From NCBI GenBank assembly GCA_946412355.1, contig CAMKGX010000001.1:62001-126000 (forward strand): a stretch of 64,000 bases of DNA. Reading direction: 5' to 3'. A model generated the notes under the pieces. That model made no database searches. It saw only the letters and a list, made by a program, of their open reading frames with translations, and had not been told where the DNA came from. Shown here piece after piece: positions 38,287 to 45,856 of this stretch (position 1 is the first letter of the stretch; the number at the start of each line of letters is the position of its first letter). This DNA is from an uncultured Clostridia bacterium. Its GTDB lineage: Bacteria > Bacillota > Clostridia > Oscillospirales > Oscillospiraceae. The position numbers and the translations under genes were made by a program.

Positions 38287-39105
38287 TTATTCCTTTGCGG
38301 CGTACTGCTGCCACACCCTGTGGCCCAGCACTACGACCCCGGCGGCCATCACACCCACGATGATCTCCTCCACGATGGGGGACAGCCCCGCCTGGGTCAT
38401 CACCGCCGTGACGGCGTCCATCACCGCGTGGAGGGCCACCGCCAGCAGATAGAGGGAGGTTTTGCGCTGCTTCACGGCGAACCACACCATCACACTGAAG
38501 CCCAGATGGGCCGCCACGGCGAAGATACGCTCCACGATGCCCAGCAGGAAGTGCCAGGCGGGGGTGGTGGTCAGGACGGAGAGCTGCGCCTCCATCTGGG
38601 CCAGCTCCGTGCCGGTGAGCCCGGCGGTGAGGGTGTCGATGCCGCCCCGGTTGATGGTGATGGCAAAGGCCAGGTTGGACAGCATGGACAACACCAGGAT
38701 GGCCAGCGCCTCCACGCCGCCGTGGCCGGCGCCGTACATGAGGGCGTTGGCGTCGTTGTCCAGCTTGTTCTTCAGCACCGTGCGATAGGCCACCAGGCGG
38801 CCCGTCTCCTCAAAGAGGCCGGGCAGCAGCCCGCCCAGCAGTGCCATCAGCACCGTACTGGCGGTGATGACGCTGCCCACCGGGGAGGACAGCAGCAGAT
38901 TCACCAAAATGGATTCCAGCCCCACGAAGATGATGAAGATGGCGCAGCCTACGAAAAACGGCAGCGTCTCCGCCTTCAGCCTGCGGCGGAACAGGAGGAA
39001 CAGCCCCACCGGGATGGCCGCCCCGGCGAAGCAACTGATGGCCATACAGGTGATGGCCGCGCTGGATACGTATTGCGGCATGATGCAACCCTCCATCGGA
39101 CGCAC
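38287..39105 (-). CDS. YhfC-family glutamic-type intramembrane protease-like protein
   Basis: Multi-TM; GLFEETGRLVAY and GAGHGGVEA. Confidence 0.82.
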   Translation of the reverse strand: MRPMEGCIMPQYVSSAAITCMAISCFAGAAIPVGLFLLFRRRLKAETLPFFVGCAIFIIFVGLESILVNLLLSSPVGSVITASTVLMALLGGLLPGLFEETGRLVAYRTVLKNKLDNDANALMYGAGHGGVEALAILVLSMLSNLAFAITINRGGIDTLTAGLTGTELAQMEAQLSVLTTTPAWHFLLGIVERIFAVAAHLGFSVMVWFAVKQRKTSLYLLAVALHAVMDAVTAVMTQAGLSPIVEEIIVGVMAAGVVVLGHRVWQQYAAKE

Positions 39106-39285
39106 GGGATTAGTCCGTATATAATATGGGACTATTATACCGTTACCGCCGCCGTATTTCCATACCCACGGAGAAAAATGTTACCGTTTTTTATTGCGGC
39201 GATGGTTGAGAAAGGTATTCCGCCCTTTGTGGCAAGGGATGACGGGACAAGCAGGTCTGCCTAACGCAAATACGACGGTATTCCA

Positions 39286-39655
39286 CCGTAGGGGCGCTTC
39301 ACGAAGCGCCCGAACACGGCAGCATCAACCTCCGAGGGCGGATGAACGGCGCCCGGTATCGATACCAACCGTAGGGCGCGACGACCGCGGCGCGCCGGAC
39401 CCGGTGACGCTGATTGGTAAGGCCGGAGGAATGGTAAATGAGAACGATAAACCGTTCGTAGGGGCGGGGCTCTGCTCCGCCCAAACCCGGTAACAGCAAT
39501 CGGCACAGCAGGTTGAATGGCACCCGGCAGCAAACCATCGCCCTGCCTTCTCCTCGGGGAGAAGGTGGCACGGCCAAAGGCCGTGACGGATGAGGAGGCG
39601 ATGCGCAGAGACATTCAGCATCTATGCGGGCGCTTCGTGAAGCGCCCCTACGCTA
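39286..39655. repeat. Mosaic of GTAGGG-type palindromes and a CTTCTCC(T)CGGGGAGAAGGTGGCACGGCC...GATGAGG module
   Basis: GTAGGGGCGCTTCACGAAGCGCCC (39290) with inverted copy (39628); GTAGGGCGCGACGACCGCGGCGCGCC; GTAGGGGCGGGGCTCTGCTCCGCCC. Confidence 0.8.
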
Positions 39656-39779
39656 AAACCGTGCGCCTTCACAACAGACAGACAAATCTTTTCAGCCCCG
39701 CCGTACAGCGGGCCGCCGAGGGCGTCGGCCCCTACAAACAGGTGTGGCATACACTAAAATCACACCTCCCAAGGAGAAA

Positions 39780-40121
39780 CATCGTAACGGCGGGCGACGA
39801 GGCTCGCTCGGCGGCTGCCGCCGCCGACACGCACGCGCCCTTGCCGACAGTCCACCGGACTGTCGGCATCCCGGCTGACGCCGGGACCGGGCTGTTCGAG
39901 CCTCGTCGCCCTTTATTTCCAAAAACAAAAACACCACCCAAAGGGGTGGTCATCGTAACGGCGGGCTCCTCGGCTCGCTCGGCGGCTGTCGCCGCCGACA
40001 CGCACACGCCCTTGCCAACAGTCCACCGGACTGTCGGCATCGCCGCATCGCGGCGACCGGGCTTTTCGAGCCTCGTCGCCCTTTATTTCCAAAAACAAAA
40101 GACACCCCGAAGGGTGTCTTT
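39780..40121. repeat. Two tandem ~171-bp units bordered by inverted tRNA-Gly 3'-end sequence
   Basis: Units begin CATCGTAACGGCGGGC at 39780 and 39951; each ends TTCGAGCCTCGTCGCCCTTTATTTCCAAAAACAAAA. Confidence 0.88.
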
Positions 40122-40127
40122 TGTTTT
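40089..40127 (-). terminator. Intrinsic terminator of the tRNA cluster
   Basis: On minus strand AAAACAAAAGACACCC-ttcg-GGGTGTCTTTTGTTTTT directly after tRNA-Gly CCA. Confidence 0.85.
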
Positions 40128-40203
40128 TGGAGCGGGCGACGAGGCTCGAACTCGCTACCTCGACCTTGGCAAGGTCGCGCTCTACCAGATGAGCTACGCC
40201 CGC
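40128..40203 (-). tRNA. tRNA-Gly (anticodon GCC)
   Basis: Cloverleaf GCGGGCG...TTGCCAA...GTTCGAGCCTCGTCGCCCGCTCCA. Confidence 0.96.
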
Positions 40204-40206
40204 GAA

Positions 40207-40282
<76 letters not shown>

Positions 40283-40286
40283 ATAA

Positions 40287-40363
40287 TGGCGACCAAGATG
40301 GGGCTCGAACCCACGACCTCCAGCGTGACAGGCTGGCGTTCTAACCAACTGAACTACTTGGCC
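40287..40363 (-). tRNA. tRNA-Asp (anticodon GTC)
   Basis: Cloverleaf GGCCAAG...CTGTCAC...CTTGGTCGCCA. Confidence 0.96.
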
Positions 40364-40369
40364 ATATTG

Positions 40370-40446
40370 TGGTGGGAACAACTGGACTCGAACCAGTGAC
40401 CCCCTGCTTGTAAGGCAGGTGCTCTAACCAGCTGAGCTATGCTCCC
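40370..40446 (-). tRNA. tRNA-Val (anticodon TAC)
   Basis: Cloverleaf GGGAGCA...CTTACAA...TGTTCCCACCA. Confidence 0.96.
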
Positions 40447-40595
40447 AAGCGACCGCCGATTTCCGAACGACGAGGGTTATTATACTAAACCATCCGCCGA
40501 TTGTCAACAGATAATCAGAAAAAAATTTCCCTTTTTCTCATAAAAAACCTGCCGCCCTGTGACGGGCGGCAGGTGAGGGGAGAGGTAACGGGCGA

Positions 40596-41138
40596 TCAAT
40601 AGTTCTCCGCGTGGAGCTCGAAGTAGGACTGGGGATGGTTGCACACCGGGCACTTCTCCGGCGCCTTGGTGCCCACCACGATGTGGCCGCAGTTGCGGCA
40701 CTCCCACACCTTGACCTCGCTCTTTTCAAACACCTTCTGGGCCTCCACGTTTTGCAGCAGGGCACGGTAGCGCTCCTCGTGCATCTTCTCGATGGCGCCC
40801 ACGCCCCGGAACTGCTCCGCCAGCTCGTGGAAGCCCTCCTCGTCGGCCTCCCGGGCCATGCGGTCGTACATGTCGGTCCACTCGAAGTTCTCGCCGTCGG
40901 CGGCGCTTGCCAGGTTCTCGGCAGTAGTGCCCAGGGCGCCCAGGGCCTTGAACCACAGCTTGGCGTGCTCCTTCTCGTTCTCGGCGGTCTTCAGGAACAG
41001 GGCGGAAATCTGCTCATAGCCCTCTTTTTTGGCCACGGAGGCGAAGTAGGTGTACTTGTTCCGGGCCTGGGATTCCCCGGCGAAGGCCTCCCGTAAATTG
41101 CGCTCGGTCTTGGTGCCGGCCAGCTTTTTCATATCCAT
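40596..41138 (-). CDS. rbr: Rubrerythrin
   Basis: Ferritin-like domain plus [27 protein letters not shown] rubredoxin domain. Confidence 0.96.
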   Translation of the reverse strand: MDMKKLAGTKTERNLREAFAGESQARNKYTYFASVAKKEGYEQISALFLKTAENEKEHAKLWFKALGALGTTAENLASAADGENFEWTDMYDRMAREADEEGFHELAEQFRGVGAIEKMHEERYRALLQNVEAQKVFEKSEVKVWECRNCGHIVVGTKAPEKCPVCNHPQSYFELHAENY

Positions 41139-41224
41139 CGTACATGCTCCTTTCCATGATGATTCCAGTTTGTACCTCTATCAGATTGAGTATACCTTGC
41201 GGGCATCCCAAATGCAATAGCCTG

Positions 41225-41788
41225 CTAAAAATTTCCAATTACGCCAACTGCCGCGCCGATGGCGATGAATACGATGGGGTGCCAGTCCTTCACCTTGGGC
41301 ACCCACCGGGTCAGCACCAGCACCGCCGCCGCCAGGGCGATGGCGGGCCAGTTGAAAAAGGCGGGGGAGAGGGGCAGCTCCGTATGGAGCAGCGTCAGCT
41401 GGGCTACCCCCAGGCCCGCTGCCGCCACCATGGCGGTGGAGGCGGGGCGCAGGCCGTAAAAGGCGCTGTTGACATACTCGTTGTGCCGGAAGGCCCGCAA
41501 AAAGGCGGCGATGATGAGGATCACCACCACGCTGGGGGTCACCAATCCCACCGTGGCCACCAGCGCCCCCAAGGGCCCCGCGGTGGTGAAGCCCACGTAG
41601 GTGGCCATATTGACGCCTATGGGGCCGGGGGTGGACTCGCTGACCGCCAGCATATCCGCCAGCTGCGCCCGGGTAAACCACCCGGTGCGGTCCGCCATGT
41701 CGTTCAAAAAGGGGAGGGTGGCCAGGCCGCCGCCTACGGCGAACAGCCCGGTTTTGAAAAACTCGTAAAACAGTTGTAACAGTATCAT
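41225..41788 (-). CDS. Chromate transporter family protein
   Basis: FFKTGLFAVGGGLATLPFL; ESTPGPIGVNMATYVGF. Confidence 0.9.
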   Translation of the reverse strand: MILLQLFYEFFKTGLFAVGGGLATLPFLNDMADRTGWFTRAQLADMLAVSESTPGPIGVNMATYVGFTTAGPLGALVATVGLVTPSVVVILIIAAFLRAFRHNEYVNSAFYGLRPASTAMVAAAGLGVAQLTLLHTELPLSPAFFNWPAIALAAAVLVLTRWVPKVKDWHPIVFIAIGAAVGVIGNF

Positions 41789-42327
41789 TTCCGGCCCTCC
41801 TGCAGCGATTGGATGACGATGCCCGCCACCGCCGAGAGCAGCACGTACACCACCGGGGAAAGGCCGGTGAGCAGCGTGGCGGCCAGCACGGCGGCAAAGA
41901 GCAGAGCGCCCCACGCGTCGTGGACGGCGCTTTTCCACAGCTTCACCACCGCGTTGAAAATCAGCACGCACACCACCACCCGGATGCCGGCAAAGGCGTG
42001 CTGCACCCATGCCACGTGGGCAAAGTTGGTGATAAGCCCCGCCAGGGCTGTGATGATCACCAGGCTGGGGAACACCATGCCCAGGGTGGCCACGACGCCG
42101 CCCAACACGCCCCGCTGCTTCTGGCCGATGAAGGTGGCGGTGTTAACGGCGATGATGCCGGGGGTGCATTGGCCGATGGCGAAATAGTCCGTCAGCTCCT
42201 CGTCGGTGGCCCAGCCCTTGTTCTGCACCACCTCCCGCTGTAAAATGGGCAGCATGGCCATGCCGCCGCCGAAGGTCATCACCCCCACCTTGGCAAAGGT
42301 GATAAACAGATTCCATAGTTCTCTCAT
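41785..42327 (-). CDS. Chromate transporter family protein
   Basis: FAKVGVMTFGGGMAMLPIL; GQCTPGIIAVNTATFIG; overlaps partner gene. Confidence 0.92.
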   Translation of the reverse strand: MRELWNLFITFAKVGVMTFGGGMAMLPILQREVVQNKGWATDEELTDYFAIGQCTPGIIAVNTATFIGQKQRGVLGGVVATLGMVFPSLVIITALAGLITNFAHVAWVQHAFAGIRVVVCVLIFNAVVKLWKSAVHDAWGALLFAAVLAATLLTGLSPVVYVLLSAVAGIVIQSLQEGRK

Positions 42328-42337
42328 ACTATAATCC

Positions 42338-43324
42338 TCAATCCATATAGCCGTACAGGCCCCGCACCGACACCTCGCCGCTGCGCAGCGTTTCGGTGCT
42401 GCCGTCGTCGCGGGCCACCACCAGGCCGTATTGCTCGTCCACCGTCAGGGCCGTGGCGGTGGTAACAGAGTCGCCTCGCAGAAGCTGCACCCGCTTGCCG
42501 GTGGTGAGGCAGCGGCTGCGGTATGCCTCCAGCCAAGCTTCGGGATGAAACAGCACCTCACGGCGCAGCGTGTGAAGCTGCCGCACCATCTCCGCCGCCA
42601 GTGCCGCCCGGGGGATGACGGTGGAAAGGCCCATGTCCAGGGACCCGGCAATGTGTTGCAGTTCCTCCGGGAAGTCCGCAAGCTGCTGGCGGCAGTTGAC
42701 GCCGATGCCCACCACCACGTAGTCCACCAATCCGCTCTCCGCCTCCACGGACAGCTCCGTCAAAATGCCGCAGATTTTCCGCCCCGCCAGCACCAGGTCG
42801 TTGGGCCACTTGATGCCGGGGGCCTCACCGCCCAGCCGCTCCACCGCCCGGCTCACCGCCACGGCGCTGAGGGCCGTCAGCGGCAGCAATGCGTCCGGGG
42901 CGCACTCCGGCCGCCACAGCACCGACAGATACAGCCCCTGCCCAGCAGGGGACAGAAAGCTGCGGCCCCGGCGACCCCGCCCGGCAGTCTGGTTGTCGGC
43001 GATGACCACCGTGCCGTCCGGTGTGCCCCGAGCGGCCAGCAGCTTGCAGTAGTTATTGGTGGAATCCACGGTGGACAGCACGTGGACGGGAGCAGGGTAG
43101 TCCCCCAGCGCGGCGGACACCAGCGCCTCGTCCAGCCTGTCGCCGCTGCGGAGCCGGTAGCCCAGGCCCGTGCGGGCCTCGATGTCATACCCCTCCCGGC
43201 GGAGGGCCTCCACCGCCTTCCACACCGCCGCCCGGCTGACGCCCAGGGCCTGGCTCAGGCTTTGGCCGGAGACGAATCCTCCGCCAGCCTGGGCCAGAAC
43301 GCGATATACCTCTGCGTGTGCCAT
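42338..43324 (-). CDS. birA: Biotin operon repressor / biotin--[acetyl-CoA-carboxylase] ligase
   Basis: N-terminal HTH (GQSLSQALGVSRAAVWKAVEALRREGYDIEA); STNNYCKLLAARG; AGRGRRGRSF; KWPNDL. Confidence 0.95.
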   Translation of the reverse strand: MAHAEVYRVLAQAGGGFVSGQSLSQALGVSRAAVWKAVEALRREGYDIEARTGLGYRLRSGDRLDEALVSAALGDYPAPVHVLSTVDSTNNYCKLLAARGTPDGTVVIADNQTAGRGRRGRSFLSPAGQGLYLSVLWRPECAPDALLPLTALSAVAVSRAVERLGGEAPGIKWPNDLVLAGRKICGILTELSVEAESGLVDYVVVGIGVNCRQQLADFPEELQHIAGSLDMGLSTVIPRAALAAEMVRQLHTLRREVLFHPEAWLEAYRSRCLTTGKRVQLLRGDSVTTATALTVDEQYGLVVARDDGSTETLRSGEVSVRGLYGYMD

Positions 43325-43374
43325 AGCCACACCGCCTTTCCTCAGTGGTCCTACTTTACCACGCTTGCCCCCGG

Positions 43375-43406
43375 TTGTAAACATTTTTGCGCGCGCCTGT
43401 TGACAA
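43375..43406. promoter_or_regulatory. BirA-type operator 1 (TTGTAAAC-N16-GTTGACAA)
   Basis: Inverted repeat with one mismatch; overlaps the bioY -35. Confidence 0.75.
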
Positions 43407-43428
43407 TTCGGCCACCAGACGTTATATT
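43400..43428 (+). promoter_or_regulatory. SigA-type promoter of bioY (TTGACA-N17-TATATT)
   Basis: Consensus hexamers, 17-bp spacer. Confidence 0.75.
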
Positions 43429-43458
43429 GTAAACCGAATTTGATTTGGAGGTTTACAA
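43427..43458. promoter_or_regulatory. BirA-type operator 2 (TTGTAAAC-N16-GTTTACAA)
   Basis: Perfect inverted repeat overlapping the -10 and ending just before bioY ATG. Confidence 0.85.
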
Positions 43459-43460
43459 CT

Positions 43461-43997
43461 ATGAAACTGCGCATGATGATATATACCGCCGTATTCGCCG
43501 CATTGACGGCGGTGGGCGCCTTTTTGCGGCTGCCCATGTGGCCGGTGGCCATTACGCTGCAATTCCTGTTCACCGCCATGGCGGGGGTGCTGCTGGGGCC
43601 GAAATACGGCGCCTTGAGCCAGGCGGTGTACGTAGCGGTGGGCCTGGTGGGCATCCCGGTGTTCACCATGGGAGGCGGCGTCGGCTACGTGTTCCAGCCC
43701 TCCTTCGGCTTCCTGATGGGGCTGATTCCGGCGGCGGCCGTCATTGGCTGCCTGTCTGCCAAAGCCAAGACGGCCTGGCGCATCGGCCTGGCCTGCCTGG
43801 CGGGCCTGGGGGTGCTGTATCTGGTGGGGCTGCCCTACATGGCGCTGATCCTCAACGTCTACATGAGCCGCGGCATGTCCGCCTGGGATATTCTTTATAA
43901 AGGTATGCTGCTGTTCCTCCCCGGCGATATGCTGAAAATCGTAGTGACGGCGGTGCTTTGTCCCACTCTTCGTAAACGCCTCCTGCTGGCCCAATAA
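43461..43997 (+). CDS. bioY: Biotin transporter BioY
   Basis: VFAALTAVGAFLRLPMWPVAITLQFLFTAMAGVLLGPKYGALSQAVYVAVGLVGIPVF; BirA-type operators upstream. Confidence 0.93.
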   Translation: MKLRMMIYTAVFAALTAVGAFLRLPMWPVAITLQFLFTAMAGVLLGPKYGALSQAVYVAVGLVGIPVFTMGGGVGYVFQPSFGFLMGLIPAAAVIGCLSAKAKTAWRIGLACLAGLGVLYLVGLPYMALILNVYMSRGMSAWDILYKGMLLFLPGDMLKIVVTAVLCPTLRKRLLLAQ

Positions 43998-44011
43998 AGC
44001 CATTGTGCAAC

Positions 44012-44042
44012 GTGCCCAAATTGGAGCGCGGAATTTGGGCAC
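44012..44042. promoter_or_regulatory. Perfect 11-bp-arm palindrome upstream of uraA promoter
   Basis: GTGCCCAAATT-N9-AATTTGGGCAC; no T run follows. Confidence 0.55.
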
Positions 44043-44061
44043 ATATTGGAAAAGAAAAATG

Positions 44062-44090
44062 TTGCAATTTGCCACTCGGGCCAGTATAAT
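44062..44090 (+). promoter_or_regulatory. SigA-type promoter (TTGCAA-N17-TATAAT) for uraA leader
   Basis: Consensus hexamers, 17-bp spacer. Confidence 0.75.
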
Positions 44091-44119
44091 GGGCAAGAAA
44101 ATTGAGAGGAGGGGACACC

Positions 44120-44197
44120 ATGACCAGCTTGCGCAGAAAGTTGACGTTGGGCCGTGGGCTTTTTGTTTCCCTTTTCATCGACAGTGTTTCTATTTGA
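44120..44197 (+). CDS. Leader peptide MTSLRRKLTLGRGLFVSLFIDSVSI (25 aa)
   Basis: GAGAGGAGGGGAC SD before ATG; stop UGA is the first three nt of the terminator stem; not in ORF track. Confidence 0.65.
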   Translation: MTSLRRKLTLGRGLFVSLFIDSVSI

Positions 44198-44223
44198 CCG
44201 GTATTTTTACCGGTCATTTTTTT
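44195..44223 (+). terminator. Intrinsic terminator/attenuator upstream of uraA
   Basis: TGACCGGTA-tttt-TACCGGTCA followed by T7. Confidence 0.88.
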
Positions 44224-44293
44224 ATAATGTCGAATCAAGATTCGGTTGGCAATAGTAACGATAGAACAAATGAAGAAAGAGAGGACTTGAAGA

Positions 44294-45631
44294 ATGAAGA
44301 AAGAGCTTGGCCAGGAGGCCATCTACGACGCCCGTGAGCTGGGCGTACCCCGCATGCTGGTGCTGGGCCTGCAGCACCTGTTCGCCATGTTCGGCGCCAC
44401 CGTGCTGGTGCCCATCCTGGTGTCCGGCTACGGCCTGCCCCTGTCCATCCAGACCACGCTGCTGATGGCCGGCCTTGGCACGCTGCTGTTCCACATCTGC
44501 ACCAAGCTGAAGGTGCCCGCCTTCCTGGGCTCCTCCTTCGCCTACCTGGGCGGCTTTGAGGCCGTGGCCCAGCTCAACTCCGGCAAGTACGCCGACATGA
44601 GCGGCGACGAGAAGCTGGCCTACGCCCTGGGCGGCGTGGTCGTCGCCGGTGCGCTGTACCTGGTGCTGGCCCTGCTGTTCAAGGTGGTGGGCGCCAAGAA
44701 GGTCATGCGCTACTTCCCCCCCATCGTCACCGGCCCCATGATCATCATGATCGGCCTGAACCTGGCGGGCTCCGCCATCAACAACGCCCAGACCAACTGG
44801 TGGCTGGCGCTGGTGGCCATCGCGGTCATCATCGTGGCCAACATCTGGGGCAAGGGCATGGTCAAGATCATCCCCATCCTGCTGGGCGTGGTGGTGAGCT
44901 ATATCGTGGCCCTCATCTTCGGCCAGGTGGATTTCACCGCCGTGTCCCAGGCCAACATCGTGGGCCTGCAGAAGTTCACCATCGCCAAGTTTGACCTGAC
45001 CTCCATCCTGGTGATGGCCCCCATCGCCATAGCCGCCATGATGGAGCACATCGGCGACATCTCCGCCATCTCCTCCACCACCGGCCGCAACTTCATCGAG
45101 GACCCCGGCCTGCACCGCACCCTGATGGGCGACGGCCTGGCCACCGCCTTCGCCGCCCTGTTCGGCGGCCCCGCCAACACCACCTACGGTGAGAACACCG
45201 GCGTGCTGGCCCTGAGCCGCGTGTACGATCCCCGGGTCATCCGCCTGGCGGCTGTGTATGCCATCATCCTCAGCTTCTCCCCCAAGTTCGACGCCCTGGT
45301 GAACTCCATCCCCGCGGCCATCGTGGGCGGCGTCAGCTTCATCCTGTACGGCATGATCTCCGCCGTGGGCGTGCGCAACATCGTGGAGAACCGGGTGGAC
45401 CTGACCAAGAGCCGCAACCTGATCATCGCCGCCGTCATGTTCGTCAGCGGCCTGGGCTTCAGCGCCGTGGGCGGCATCACCTTCATGGTGGGCGACGCGG
45501 CCATCACCCTCACCGGCCTTGCCATCGCCGCCCTCGCCGGCGTGCTGCTCAACGCCGTCCTGCCCGGCAACGACTACGAGTTCGGCGCCAACCCCGCCGC
45601 CGACAAGTCCGCCGATATGGGCAGCTATTGA
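44294..45631 (+). CDS. uraA: Uracil permease (uracil-xanthine permease family)
   Basis: VLGLQHLFAMFGATVLVP; GGPANTTYGENTGVLALSRV. Confidence 0.93.
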   Translation: MKKELGQEAIYDARELGVPRMLVLGLQHLFAMFGATVLVPILVSGYGLPLSIQTTLLMAGLGTLLFHICTKLKVPAFLGSSFAYLGGFEAVAQLNSGKYADMSGDEKLAYALGGVVVAGALYLVLALLFKVVGAKKVMRYFPPIVTGPMIIMIGLNLAGSAINNAQTNWWLALVAIAVIIVANIWGKGMVKIIPILLGVVVSYIVALIFGQVDFTAVSQANIVGLQKFTIAKFDLTSILVMAPIAIAAMMEHIGDISAISSTTGRNFIEDPGLHRTLMGDGLATAFAALFGGPANTTYGENTGVLALSRVYDPRVIRLAAVYAIILSFSPKFDALVNSIPAAIVGGVSFILYGMISAVGVRNIVENRVDLTKSRNLIIAAVMFVSGLGFSAVGGITFMVGDAAITLTGLAIAALAGVLLNAVLPGNDYEFGANPAADKSADMGSY

Positions 45632-45686
45632 TCAACGAAAGGCCTGTAAACGAGAGCCATTACATCCTGTTTGTACCACGTTCCCC

Positions 45687-45716
45687 AAAAGCGTGCCGCA
45701 GCAGCGGCACGCTTTT
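45687..45716 (+). terminator. Intrinsic terminator after uraA
   Basis: AAAAGCGTGCCGCagcaGCGGCACGCTTTTT. Confidence 0.75.
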
Positions 45717-45856
45717 TCTATGCCAAATCCTTCCGAGGGCTGTCTGAAAGGCCGCCAACAGTGGGGGGGTCTGTTGACAGGCCACGAAATCGGTGCTACC
45801 ATATACTTATAACATAAAGGTGGATAAAGGTGGATTTTGTTTGGGAGGGATTCTAT

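Noticed and set aside
39780-40121. Possible CRISPR array or prophage att repeats
   Set aside because: Only two 171-bp units, no short repeat/spacer pattern; tRNA-derived ends are inverted and no integrase lies nearby
44005-44337. 110-aa ORF spanning the uraA leader
   Set aside because: Crosses promoter and terminator; the short leader ORF in another frame has a proper SD
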